Source of the DNA: Mesorhizobium sp. AR07 | GTDB lineage: Bacteria; Pseudomonadota; Alphaproteobacteria; Rhizobiales; Rhizobiaceae | Reading direction: 5' to 3' | Assembly: GCF_024746815.1 (NCBI RefSeq) | Contig: NZ_CP080528.1 | Span: forward strand, 682,001 to 746,000 | Length of the DNA stretch: 64,000 nt | Part shown: piece by piece, positions 1 to 8,716 of the stretch | Layout of the letters: every line of letters begins with the position of its first letter | Position numbering within the stretch: the first letter of the stretch is position 1 | Translations under genes and position numbers: made by a program | Notes under the pieces: model-generated | Database searches by the model: none | Seen by the model: the letters and a program-made list of their open reading frames with translations, nothing else | What the model was told of the DNA's origin: nothing

Positions 1-651
1 CTGGCATGAACGTGAGAACGGTCGAACTCTGGTTCGCAGCGGGCGGTGAGCCCGAGCACCGGCGGCCGCCCGCGCGCTCCGTTCTCATGGATCCTGTTCG
101 CGATTATCTCGAAAGACGCTGGCAGGAAGGCCAGCGCAACGGATTGCAATTTGTGGGCCGAACTCAAGTGCCGCGGCTTTGAAGGTAGCAAGGCGACCGT
201 CTACAGGTGGTCCGCCGCACGCAAGGAGCGGTCATCGACCGCTCCACCAAATTCGCGGTGGCGGCCGCCATCGCGCCGGAACTGTGCATGGCTGCTGAGC
301 GAAGACCCGACATCTCTCGATGAGCAGACCGAGCGGTTCCTTCACCATCTCCATGAAAATGCGCCGGAGCTTTCGATCGCGGGCGAACTCGCCCGCCGTT
401 TTGCTGCAGTGATACGCGGCGACGATGATGCCGGCCTCGAGCAATGGATCGCCGATGCCACGGGCAGTGAACTGGCCTCCCTTGCAGCAGGCATCGGCCG
501 TGACATTGAGGCTGTCCGGGCGGCCATCACCCAGCCCTGGAGCACGAGCCCGGTCGAAGCCAGATCAACCGCCTCAAGACGATCAAGCGCCAGATGTACG
601 GGCGCGCCGCTTATCCGCTCCTCCGGAGCCGACTGCTGGCAGCCGCTTGAC
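1..651 (+). pseudogene. ISL3-family transposase remnant
   Basis: This is the C-terminal part of an ISL3-type DDE transposase, broken into several frames. The tail in one frame reads QINRLKTIKRQMYGRAAY followed by PLLRSRLL and a stop near 651, which is the hallmark end of ISL3 transposases. The preceding part (about 300-560) lies in another frame, so at least one frameshift near 560 separates them; the region before 230 shows further frame changes. The N-terminus lies outside the window or is lost. It cannot make a working enzyme. Confidence 0.75.
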
Positions 652-814
652 CCAACCGGAAAAGGGACACCCGAAAAAGTAGTCCCTGCACCAAATATGC
701 GGAAGAACCAATCTGGGAGAGAAGCCGTATTGCCTCACCGTGGAATGCTCCCGCCCGACATTGTCCGTTGCCTCATCATAATGTTCCCCACCACTTGGAA
801 TCCGGATCAATTCG

Positions 815-2308
815 TCAAGGCTCGATTGCCGGCTCGAACTGCATCGCGCCGAACACCATTGCGAGCGCCTTTTCCTTTCGCCAGATCTTCAAGCGGCGCT
901 GCAACGTACGCAGCAACTGATCGGGATATTGCCCCGGACGCTCCGCCTGCAGACGCTCCAGCAATTCGCGGCTCGTCCGCCAGGGCTCTTCGTCAAACCA
1001 CGCTTGCAGTTATTTGGTGACGAGGGCGAAGGGATCCGGTCGCCGACGGCCCCGTTTTTGCTTCGGCTTGGCTTGCGCGGTTGGGCGGATTTCACCCTCC
1101 TTCCAAGCCGTCCGCAGGCCCGACAGGAACCGGTCGAGAGACGGATCGGCCGCCACAACCGATGGCGTGCCGGACCTGTCGGCGATGTCGACGAGGCGCT
1201 GCTGCGCTATCCGCATCTTGCTCAGCAACCGGACAGGGTCCAGCCGCGCATATGTTTGCGCGAGTGCGGCGCGAACCGGTTCCGGCGTCCGCGGATCCGC
1301 CAGCAATCGTTGGCAGGGCGTCGCCGGGCGATGATAACGCTTGCGCACGCGGGCGCCGTCCCGCTCCTTTGCGGCCAGCTTGAAGGAGGGCTGGAAGAAG
1401 TTCACGAACAGCCGCACCGTTGCATAGAGCTGCGCCAGGGCTGCGGCGGCTTCAAGCCCCTCCAGCCGGCGATAGCCGACGATGCGGCGCACCACGGCAC
1501 CGTTCTTCTGCTCGACAAAAGCCTGATCATTCTTGCGGTACGGCCGGCAGCGCGTGAACGCGACACCGGCCTCCTGAAAATAATCGCGCACCGTCTCGTT
1601 CAGGAACACGCTGTCATTGTCGGTGTCGAAGCCGAGAAGGTCGAACGGCAGCAGCCGCCGCAATTCCGTCAGCACCTCGCTCAGCAGCTTCTGCTCGCGG
1701 ACCAGCAACGGCGCGCATTCCGTCCATCCGCTCGCAACGTCGGTGAGAACCAGCGGCTGCACAACGCTGCCGCTCGTCACCGGGCCGCTGTGCGCCACCA
1801 GGTCGGCCTCCACAAAGCCGGGCGGTGGATCCTGCCAGTCGGAGAAGATGCGGATCGGTATGCTCCGCCGCAGCGCCGAGGATGGCGCGGGCCGCCGCCG
1901 CTTGCCGCCACCTGCGGTCTCGCGGACCGCGCGAAGCGCACGGTCGATCGTTGCCGCACTCATCGCCAAAAGCCGCGTCCGGATTTCCGGCGCAAGCTGA
2001 AGATGCCCGTGACGCTCCATCGCCTCAACCAGGATCGGCACCAACGCTTTCAGCCGCTTCCCGCAGATCCGGTCCGAGGCCTCCCACAGCACGATCAGCG
2101 CTTCACCAACCGCATCGTCATAAAGCCGCCGCTCCGGCCGCGGCCCCGAACGGCCCACCTGCGGTCCGTTGCGCAATAGGCGCATCGCATGCTTGCGGTG
2201 AAAGCCGCTCACCGCCACGAACTCATCGAGAATGTGCGACTTCCCTGCCCGGTCGCTTCGGGCGTAGCGCTCCGTTACCGCGCTCACCAGCTCATCCCGC
2301 GTCGCCAT
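815..2308 (-). pseudogene. rve-fold DDE transposase with in-frame stop
   Basis: The protein begins MATRDELVSAV at 2308; an upstream Met at 2341 lies inside the terminal repeat. It runs 432 residues to a TAA at 1010-1012. An integrase catalytic core is visible, with acidic residues in GFDTDNDSVF and the glutamate in NDQAFVEQKNG. Directly after the stop the same frame continues with LQAWFDEEPWRTSRELLERL and reaches a TGA at 815. The homologous fragment at 56.6 kb has the equivalent segment (AWLEEEP) uninterrupted. The stop is therefore most simply a CAA-to-TAA change that removes the last 65 residues. The truncated protein might still fold, so activity is uncertain. Confidence 0.75.
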
Positions 2309-2316
2309 GCTGACCT

Positions 2317-2370
2317 GCCTCATCTGATTTGCTCCTGCCACACAAATGCGGGGAGCAAATCAGATGAGGC
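2317..2370. repeat. 19-bp perfect inverted repeat at IS end
   Basis: GCCTCATCTGATTTGCTCC (2317-2335) and its exact reverse complement (2352-2370) are separated by 16 nt. The left arm overlaps the upstream region of the rve-type transposase and the right arm is the outer end of that IS. It is probably a paired transposase-binding site. It could also form a hairpin that limits read-through transcription. Confidence 0.7.
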
Positions 2371-2372
2371 AA

Positions 2373-3016
2373 CGGCTTGACATCCAGGAACAATTCAGGC
2401 GAGGCAATGCGCGCTCTCACGTTGATTGCCGCGCCGCACACGTGCGTGATCTTGAAGGGGCAGGCTGTCACGACGTCTTTCAAGAAGGCGATCGCGCTTG
2501 CCGTCAGTCCGTCGTCCTTGACAGCCAGATGCACCCAGCGGGAGCAACGGTCGATCGCCACATACAGATAGCGCTTGCGACTCTCGCAATTGGCGGTTCT
2601 CAGCTTGGGCAGGTGCTTGATATCCATATGCACGAGGCCGAGGTCGTAGTCCTTGAACGTGCCGCTCTCCCGTCTGTGGTGATGGGCTGGCGGCAGGCGA
2701 CCGAGATCCTCAGCCTTGAGGATGCGGTAGACCGCGTCCCGGTTCAGATGCGGCGGGAAGTGCGTGACCACAAAGGTAAGGTCATCGAGCGGCGCAGGGC
2801 GCAGACAATCGCCCGCTCTTCATCCGTGGCTTTCCAGGGTAGCTTGTGCGGTCGGCTGCTGTGGTCCTGGCAGTCCTCAGCTCCACGGTTGCGCAACTTA
2901 CGGATGGTTTCCATGCTCACCCCGAAGCGCTTGGCCAACACGCTTGTGGGTTCGTGTGAGCGGGCAATCTCGATCCGGACGGCTGGGGTGCAGGCATGAG
3001 GATGGACGGACAGCAT
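2373..3016 (-). pseudogene. IS481-family transposase, 5' part
   Basis: The N-terminus (from 3016) has the helix-turn-helix segment VLAKRFGVSMETIRKLRNR typical of IS481 transposases. A frameshift near 2770-2790 moves the reading frame; the continuation reads DDLTFVVTHFPPHLNRD, then the start of the DDE core (VHMDIKHLPKL, YLYVAIDRCSRW). The gene is then cut by the end of the neighbouring IS at about 2372, so the C-terminal catalytic part is absent. Confidence 0.8.
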
Positions 3017-3375
3017 CAGGTACTCCCTCGGCGAGGAGACGGGCGCCGCACGCCATCAAAACGCCAAGCGTAGTACTCAATCGCGCAACGCACCCGGTCC
3101 CAACAACGTTCCGCTTCTAAACAGCCCCCTTTTAGCACTCCGACCACCGTATTGCGGCCGCAGTCGCCCTTCATTCCATGCGCCGGATACCAGCTTGCTG
3201 CGCATCTGGCTGCCAGATGGCGACAATATGAAAACTGCATTTGACGCAGACGGCCGGGCAGGCGACCTTGACTGATGAATTGACTGAATTGGTGCCCGTT
3301 TCGGACCTTGGCCGAGCACGTACCGTTCTCTGAATCGAACTGTCGAAACAACATGGCAACTGATTGAGGTGATAT
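3017..3375. other. Non-coding stretch upstream of the M24 hydrolase gene
   Basis: I see no convincing gene here. Possible minus-strand reading (ending around 3016) gives no recognisable domain. The last 20 bases hold a ribosome-binding site (GAGGTG, about 8 nt before the ATG at 3376). The promoter for the M24 gene should be here, but no clear -35/-10 or -24/-12 pair was recognised. Confidence 0.5.
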
Positions 3376-4542
3376 ATGGCCACGACGTTTTCAGCGATTC
3401 CTCTCACTGGCATCCCATTTCCGAAGTCAGAGTACGAGCGCCGGCAGAATAAGGTGCTTGAGGCAATGGCGCGCGCCGAACTCGACGCGCTCCTGGTCAC
3501 AGCCCACGGCCATCTCCAGTATCTCACCGGATACAATGGGCGTGGTGGGTACTTCGCGCCGTTCCCATTGATCCTCGTGCCGGGGCGAACACCGACATAC
3601 GTTGTTCGAGAGTACGAGGTAGCTGCCGTTCGTGCAGACAGCTGCATTGATGAGATTGTTGGTTATACCCACCAGTACGATTTTGCCAAGGTGTGCGCCG
3701 ATGTCCTCAAGCGGTACGGACTGCAGGGCCGAAGAATAGGGCTCGAACTCGGGTGCTGGAACCTCGCACCGGCTGATGTGAGTGCGCTTCAGGTCCAGCT
3801 TCCCGATATCAAGGTGGCCGACGCGACTCGTCTGGTCGCGTCAGTGGCGGCCGTGAAAACCGAGCTAGAGCTCAAGGCCATGCGCGACGCGATGGCCATG
3901 ACCGACTTGGCCGTACGCACGTTTCAGCGTTCGCTGCGGGAAGGCGTCACCGAAACGGAAGTGTTCTTGACTATCGAGGCGGAGGTCAAAAAAGCCGGCG
4001 GCGAAATTCGAACGCCTTCCACTACTCTGGTCTTTGGCGAGCGGACTAGGCTGCCGCACGGCGGCCCGACGCGCCATCCGATCAGAAATAACGAGCCAGC
4101 TATGGTGGAGATCGGCGGCGCGAAATATGGGTACGCCGCAGGGCTGGTCCGGGGTGCGGTGCTCGGGCGGCATCCTGAGACCGAATCTCTGCACGACCTG
4201 TCGGTGGAGGCCCTTGAAGCCGCGATTGCCGTGATCAAACCGGGTGCAACTGCCGGTGAGGTGGATGCCGCCGGGCGCAAGGTGATCGAGCGATCCGGCC
4301 GCCCGAAGGTCTCTCGTCATCGGGCCGGATACCAAACCGGCATCAATTGGACAGAACGCGGCAACATAAGCTTGGAGCCAGGCGCAGACGACATCCTCGA
4401 GAGCGGTATGACCTTGCACCTGCCATACAATCTGTTCGGCGAAAGCGGCTACCTGTTTGGGACCAGCGAGCACGTTCTGGTGACGGAGCGCGGCGCGGAA
4501 ATACTCAGCCGCACACCACACACGCTCTATCGCGTGCAATAA
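3376..4542 (+). CDS. M24-fold hydrolase (creatinase / ectoine hydrolase DoeA-like)
   Basis: This 388-residue protein has the two-domain creatinase/prolidase layout: an N-terminal creatinase-like domain (about 15-150) and a C-terminal pita-bread domain (about 160-385). Metal-dependent M24 enzymes carry Asp-Asp-His-Glu-Glu ligands. Here the VDxG motif is VEIGGAKYGYAAGL, so the first Asp is Glu and the second is missing, as in metal-free relatives such as creatinase and DoeA. The C-terminal block GYQTGINWTER...ILESGMTLHL resembles DoeA-type proteins. A cytosolic amidohydrolase acting on a small C-N compound is the best call. The substrate is unknown; ectoine derivatives, creatine-like compounds or a proline dipeptide are possible. 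The start follows a good ribosome-binding site. It stands alone between mobile-element debris, separated from the other catabolic genes. Confidence 0.8.
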   Translation: MATTFSAIPLTGIPFPKSEYERRQNKVLEAMARAELDALLVTAHGHLQYLTGYNGRGGYFAPFPLILVPGRTPTYVVREYEVAAVRADSCIDEIVGYTHQYDFAKVCADVLKRYGLQGRRIGLELGCWNLAPADVSALQVQLPDIKVADATRLVASVAAVKTELELKAMRDAMAMTDLAVRTFQRSLREGVTETEVFLTIEAEVKKAGGEIRTPSTTLVFGERTRLPHGGPTRHPIRNNEPAMVEIGGAKYGYAAGLVRGAVLGRHPETESLHDLSVEALEAAIAVIKPGATAGEVDAAGRKVIERSGRPKVSRHRAGYQTGINWTERGNISLEPGADDILESGMTLHLPYNLFGESGYLFGTSEHVLVTERGAEILSRTPHTLYRVQ

Positions 4543-4748
4543 CAAGTGGCAGGAGCATGCCCGACAGGCGAAAGACCGGGGAGCCCGCAAAACATGGCTC
4601 CCAATGTGTCCGTCGATCGCGATGTTGAACAGCAGATGTGCAGATCATGGCAGTATCGCCATCCCGTCCGAAATAGTTTGGAGGAAGCTTCGTCCATGAC
4701 ATCGCAAACCCTACGCTCCCTCGGAGTGAGACCGGTACTTCCCTGGGG
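4543..4748. other. Spacer after the M24 gene
   Basis: No gene recognised. It probably contains the terminal sequence of the ISKra4-type remnant that follows. Confidence 0.4.
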
Positions 4749-5611
4749 TTATGCGGCTCGGAGTAGAGGTGGTTTGGGCTTGAACAGCGAAGGCACCTGA
4801 GGTTCTGGCAGCCGAGATCTTGCGCGCAGCCGATCGCGAAGCTCGCCGTTCATTTCGGCTGTTCGAACCTGCATCAGCATGTGGGCACCGTGCTGAGACC
4901 AGCGCATCTGCTGCTTCTTCACCATTCGTTTGGCGACCAGCGAATTGACCGCCGACTCGGCAAGGGTCGTGGGGTCGTGGCGACGCGAAGACTGGCTCGG
5001 TAGCGTTTGCCGTAGTTGATGATCGCACCGCGGTTCGAGGGGATGTAGGTGAGGAGCTGCGCGCCAAGGTTATGAAGGCGCGCGACCGCGAGTGACCCTT
5101 CTTCCTGCGAGGTCTTGAATTCCGCTACAAGCCGCTCGAGGTCGCGGATCGCTCGGTCCAAGCGTCCGTGCCACAGACGCCACTTTACCCCCTCTGATGT
5201 CGCTGTCGATGGACGGAAGCGCACCGGCGAGATCAGAGCGGGATCGAACCATGGGATCCGCGATCTGCTGCATGGGCTTAATCTTCATAGCGATGTGGAA
5301 CCAGTCGATGATGTGTGTGGTCGGCTTCGGCATCGCACGAGGTAACCGTTTGAGGATCTCGGCGCCGTCGGAAATCACGGTCACATCGCCAAAGCTGCAA
5401 TACCCCTCTCGCCGGAGAGCGTGAAGGGCACGATCCCGTATCGCATGTTGGCCGGTATTGCTGGTGGTGAAATACCGGCCGCCCGCATCTCCCCGCCCAC
5501 CACGACCGCAGCGGGCAACAACGATCTCGAAATTTCTTGCTGAGTTTGCATCGTCGCTGCGAACATGAGCGGTATCGATACTGACGACGAACTCTTTGCG
5601 TCGATCGCCAG
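4749..5611 (-). pseudogene. ISKra4-family transposase, 3' part
   Basis: Fragments in several frames match an ISKra4-type transposase. These include FVVSIDTAHVRSDDAN, then DVTVISDGAEILKRLPRA, then HIIDWFHIAMKIKPMQQIAD (the catalytic WFH/DWFH region), and a C-terminal tail that ends SLFKPKPPLLRAA with a stop at 4749. At least two frameshifts (near 5100 and 4990) separate them. The N-terminal half is missing because an IS21 end (5612 onward) abuts the gene. Confidence 0.8.
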
Positions 5612-5700
5612 CCCCGGGGGTCACTTCAAATTCCCCCGGGTAGGGTCAGTCACTCCTTCACCCGCAAGGCAGGACAGAAGTGGATTTTTTAGTTTGATTG
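5612..5700. mobile_element. Orphan terminal segment of the IS21-type element called IS_B here
   Basis: The GGGTCACTTCAAATTCCCCC-type end with the following GGGTAGGGTCAGTCA and ACAGGACAGAAGTGGA blocks is nearly the same as the ends at 52.82 kb and at 20.0 kb. No IS_B coding sequence remains beside it here. It marks either a one-ended event or a deletion that left only the tip. Confidence 0.75.
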
Positions 5701-5713
5701 ACGCCGGGTCGCT

Positions 5714-5992
5714 TCAGCTCGCAAGCCAGCGGGCCCAGTCCGGTTCCGTGCGTCGGCGCAGCCCGGGCTTGCTGCCGGCATGGCCGAAAAGCCGCTGCTC
5801 CAAGACCGCGTCGGTCAGCTCGGCAGGCAGAGGCCAGCTCAAGCCGGCCGTTGCCGCCCGTTGCAGATTATCCTGGATCGTACTGCGCGCCGCCCCGAGC
5901 GTGCGCCCGATCTCCCGGGCGCTGACACCGTCACGGGCAAGCCGCAGCATCTGTCGGATTTGTCTCATGGTCAGTTCTCTCTTGGCGGGCAT
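5714..5992 (-). pseudogene. IS21-family istA, N-terminal fragment
   Basis: It begins MPAKRELTMRQIRQMLRL at 5992 and shows the resolvase-like helix-turn-helix of IstA (REIGRTLGAARSTIQDNL), then the LSWPLPAELTDAVLEQRLF linker. It stops after about 93 residues, where the sequence runs into the IS_B tip. The rest of the transposase and its istB partner are gone. Its own terminal repeats lie just to the right (6095-6186). Confidence 0.85.
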
Positions 5993-6094
5993 CAGCCATT
6001 CCTCGTTGATAACGAGGGGCCTCATGCCCGAGGGACTGACCCAGGCGAATACGTCTCTCCGAGGCAAAAGCCCGGCCGGGAATTAATCGGTACA

Positions 6095-6186
6095 GGTGGC
6101 CGGCTTCACGTCGGAACGGTGGCCGGCTTCAAATCAGAACGGTGGCCGGCTTCGCGTCGGAATACCCCGCCGGCTTCGGTCGGAAT
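6095..6186. repeat. Four head-to-tail 23-bp repeats (IS21 end)
   Basis: Units at 6095-6117, 6118-6140, 6141-6163 and 6164-6186 share GTGGCCGGCTTC and end in GGAAC/GGAAT; the fourth is degenerate. They lie directly upstream of the istA fragment that starts at 5992. Multiple terminal repeats of this kind are the transposase-binding sites of IS21-family ends. There are no spacers, so this is not a CRISPR array. Confidence 0.8.
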
Positions 6187-6670
6187 CCGCACCAAGGTCT
6201 CCGTTACGCAGACGCTCATCGCTTTTGTCGATCCGGACCTCTCGGCGACAGATGACGCCGAATTCATTCGTCCCCTCGATCGAAATCGTCCACTCCATTG
6301 CCATCACTATCTACGCAACCAAAGAGATGGTGATGGCCCAGTCGGCGCTAACAAATCGTGGCCGCGTTTCACCCCAGAGAAGTTACCGGTCTCCTCTGAG
6401 GACCGCGATCCGGAACAATCGTCTGCTCGGCAGCATGTGGGCTGCCCACACCGATGATGCAGGGCTCGTCACCGGATGGGAGGAGCGTGGTCCGGAACGG
6501 CGCGACTTCGCGACCGGTGGGGCGAAGGTTCTGTCCCCGTTAGGCCCTCGCGATTCTGTACCAGCGCAACCATCAGATCGGAAGTCGAGATCGTTGCCAT
6601 CAGCCAACTGATGGCAACAGTCTGCATCAGCCAACCTAAGGCGTGTCGCGATTTAAGGGATTCAGGATTG
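6187..6670. other. Intergenic debris with a stem-loop and an IS630-like tip
   Basis: No gene was recognised. An 11-bp perfect stem with a 4-nt loop lies at 6593-6618 (arms GTTGCCATCAG and CTGATGGCAAC). AAGGCGTGTCGCGATTTAA near 6638-6656 resembles the IS630 terminal sequence at 35.70 kb (AAAGCGTGTCGCGATTAA), so an IS630 end was probably the 3' flank of the intron that follows. Confidence 0.5.
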
Positions 6671-6743
6671 ATCGGGATAGGGGGACGCCTCGCGACGCCG
6701 CCCCTCCCACACCACCGGGCATACGGGTCCGTACCACGGCGGT
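6671..6743 (-). ncRNA. Group II intron domains V and VI
   Basis: The minus strand of 6711-6743 folds as a 33-nt hairpin with ACCGCCGTGG pairing to CCGGTGGT around a GGACCCGTA internal loop and tip. The triad at the base of the lower stem reads CGC, with the G in a G-U wobble, which is the class C version of the AGC catalytic triad. Domain VI (6671-6710) follows as GTGGGAGGGG paired with CCCCCTATCCC and should contain the branch-point A. This is the catalytic core of the ribozyme. Confidence 0.75.
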
Positions 6744-6752
6744 TCGATCGGA

Positions 6753-8135
6753 TTAAGCTTGGGCAGAGACATGGAGGCGAGGGAGACCGAGAGAGTCGAA
6801 GTAATGGTTGCGCAGGGCCTGTTGGACCGCCGGGTGTCCTGACATGCGCCAGAATCCCGTCGGTGAACCGGCGGCAACCGCAGCTCCGAACTTTGGTACG
6901 CCATGACGACGCAGTTCCTTGAAGCGGTTGTGCCCGTTCCCCCATTGCCGCCAGAGATACATGCGTAGTCTCCGGCGGATCCACGCTTCCAGGTGTGTGA
7001 GTACTCGAGGCGTCTGGCAGAAGCCGAAGTAGCCGCGCCAACCGACGAGGTATGGCTTCAGCTCCTTGATCAGCTGCGGCAGACTGATGCCCAGGGTCCG
7101 GCGTGTCATGTCCCAGATCCGCGTCTTGAATTTGGCGAGAGCTTTTGGCGCGATGCGCCGCTCGCTCCCGTCATTCGAGATGCTGAACCCTAGGAACTTC
7201 CGCTCCTCCGGTCGCGCCACCGCGCTCTTCGCCTCGTTGACCTTCAGCCGCAGCTTCTTGGTCAGGAACCGGCTGACGGAAGCCATGACCCGTTCGCCGG
7301 CGCGGCGGCTGCGAACATAGATGTTGCAGTCGTCGGCGTAGCGGCAAAAACGGTGGCCACGTCGGGTCAGTTCCTTGTCGAGATCGTCGAGTAGGAGGTT
7401 GCTCAGGAGGGGCGAGAGCGGGCCGCCTTGCGGGGTCCCCTCGTCCACCGGACGGACCAGGCCGTCCTCCATCACCCCCGCATTGAGGAATGCACGGATG
7501 AGTTTGAGCGCACGCTTATCGGACACCCTGGCGGCGACGCGCGCCATCAGGCTATCATGATTAACCCGATCGAAAAATCTTTCGAGGTCGAGGTCAACCA
7601 CGTAGCTGTAACCCTCGGCAATGTAGCATTGCGCTTGGGCTACTGCCTGATGGGCAGAGCGTCCCGGGCGGAAGCCGTAGCTGTGCTCCGAGAACGTCGG
7701 ATCCCACTGCTCTTGCAGGACCTGCAGCAGGGCTTGCTGGATCAGTCTGTCGACGACGCAAGGTACGCCGAGTTTTCTGACCCCGCCGTCCGGCTTGGGG
7801 ATTTCGACCCGCTTGACCGGCTGCGGCTGATAGGTTCCCTCGAGCAATCGAGACCGGATGCTTGGCCAGTGCTCACGCAGGTAGCCCTTGGCGTCCTCGA
7901 TGGTCATCCCATCCACGCCTGGGCTACCCTTGTTGCTTCGAACGCGTTTCCACGCTGTTTCCAGATTCTCTCGGCTACATACCGTCTCCATTAGCTGTTC
8001 CGTCCAAGCCGGGCTTTCGGGTGCCGACTTCGCCATGAGTGGTTCGGCCCCTTGGTAACCGCTGACAGGGGCTTCACCCCGGTCCCTCGGTTCCAGGGCC
8101 AGTGAATACTGGGTCTTCTGCCGCTTTCCACTCAT
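6753..8135 (-). CDS. ltrA: Group II intron reverse transcriptase/maturase
   Basis: This 460-residue protein has reverse transcriptase blocks 0-7: GSPGVDGMTIED, KRVEIPKPDGGVRKLGVP, YGFRPGRSAHQAV, VVDLDLERFFDRVNHD, TPQGGPLSPLLSN and the catalytic RYADD motif. The thumb/maturase (X) domain follows, with LKPYLVGWRGYFGF. No HNH endonuclease domain is present after the RWR/GHNRF segment, in keeping with class IIC or D intron proteins. It promotes splicing and retrohoming of the surrounding intron. An internal Met at MAKSAPESPAW could also be the start. It appears intact. Confidence 0.93.
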   Translation of the reverse strand: MSGKRQKTQYSLALEPRDRGEAPVSGYQGAEPLMAKSAPESPAWTEQLMETVCSRENLETAWKRVRSNKGSPGVDGMTIEDAKGYLREHWPSIRSRLLEGTYQPQPVKRVEIPKPDGGVRKLGVPCVVDRLIQQALLQVLQEQWDPTFSEHSYGFRPGRSAHQAVAQAQCYIAEGYSYVVDLDLERFFDRVNHDSLMARVAARVSDKRALKLIRAFLNAGVMEDGLVRPVDEGTPQGGPLSPLLSNLLLDDLDKELTRRGHRFCRYADDCNIYVRSRRAGERVMASVSRFLTKKLRLKVNEAKSAVARPEERKFLGFSISNDGSERRIAPKALAKFKTRIWDMTRRTLGISLPQLIKELKPYLVGWRGYFGFCQTPRVLTHLEAWIRRRLRMYLWRQWGNGHNRFKELRRHGVPKFGAAVAAGSPTGFWRMSGHPAVQQALRNHYFDSLGLPRLHVSAQA

Positions 8136-8617
8136 GAGTTGCCAGTCCTACTTGCCGCTTCCAATCGTTCGGGCCTTCGGTCATCGTTTCCGGCTCGGCC
8201 TATCCATTTGCTCCGCCTTTCGGCCTTGGAGTGCCTCACTAGCCTTGCCGACAGCATCACCTACTACGCCCTCTGCTGACTCCTGCATCACGGTCAGGTC
8301 ACCTTGCGGTTCCCTCAGTTCCGAAGTCGGAACATGACGCAGGCCTCCCCAGGTAAGTTCAATCGCCTTCCCCGCGCACCTGCCGGATCTACAGCCCTGC
8401 CCCTTGATGGATATGGACTTCGCGACACGTTGCCCGCTCGTCCGGCCAGGGATGCCTCATATCCGGTTTCTGTTCGTCAGGTCGCGGTTTTGCTCCACGC
8501 TTCCTTCAGACACCACCTCGCGGTGATGCCCTTGCGCTTTGCTAAGCCTTCACCTCCATCAGGTTGGCTAGGGAACTTTCACCCCCAAGCGGTTGAACAT
8601 GCTGGGCACACAACGAA

Positions 8618-8631
8618 GCCGCTGACGCGGC
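8618..8631. other. Stem-loop at the intron insertion site
   Basis: GCCGC-TGAC-GCGGC forms a 5-bp stem with a 4-nt loop, 6 nt from the intron 5' end. In the intron's orientation the hairpin is followed by TTCGTT, giving a weak terminator-like target. It may be the terminator or end hairpin of the element to the right. Confidence 0.55.
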
Positions 8632-8716
8632 ATTTGGCGGGTCGGTTTGCGGGTGAAGCTTCTGTTTTAGAGGATTGCGGCTGTTGAAGCGCAATCTTGA
8701 GAACAGGAGCAATAAA

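Larger units (their letters stand above)
730..2372 (-). mobile_element. IS with rve-type DDE transposase (ISNCY/IS1202-like)
   Basis: The ends carry related subterminal motifs: TTGCCTCACC at 730-739 followed by TGGAATGCTCC, a second TTGCCTCATC at about 768, and the inverted version GATGAGGCAA ending at 2372. The same motif type flanks the related fragment at 55.8-56.9 kb. The element encloses one transposase gene on the minus strand and sits inside an IS481-family gene (2373-3016), which it truncates. The family assignment rests on the integrase-fold transposase and these repeats. The exact boundaries are estimates. Confidence 0.6.
6671..8611 (-). mobile_element. Complete group II intron (class IIC-like)
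   Basis: The 5' end on the minus strand reads GTGTGCCCAGCATG from 8611, followed by the conserved region with CCTGATGGAGGTGAAGGC and GCAAAGCGCAAGGGC. The 3' end holds domains V and VI, closing near 6671. The total length is about 1.94 kb, with one maturase gene inside domain IV. The 5' exon immediately before the insertion point is a short stem-loop (8618-8631) followed by TTCGTT, which is where class IIC introns prefer to land. The exact 3' boundary is estimated to within a few bases. Confidence 0.85.

Noticed and set aside
929..2179. 416-residue plus-strand open frame
   Set aside because: It is antisense to the rve-type transposase, has no recognisable domain and no ribosome-binding site; GC-rich shadow frame.
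3865..4590. 241-residue minus-strand open frame opposite the M24 gene
   Set aside because: Antisense to a well-conserved gene and without any family features.
6095..6186. CRISPR-like tandem repeats
   Set aside because: Four 23-bp units are head to tail without spacers, beside an istA fragment; they are IS21 terminal repeats.
6753..8135. Retron or abortive-infection reverse transcriptase
   Set aside because: Group II intron 5' sequence, domain V/VI and a maturase domain are all present, so it is an intron protein.
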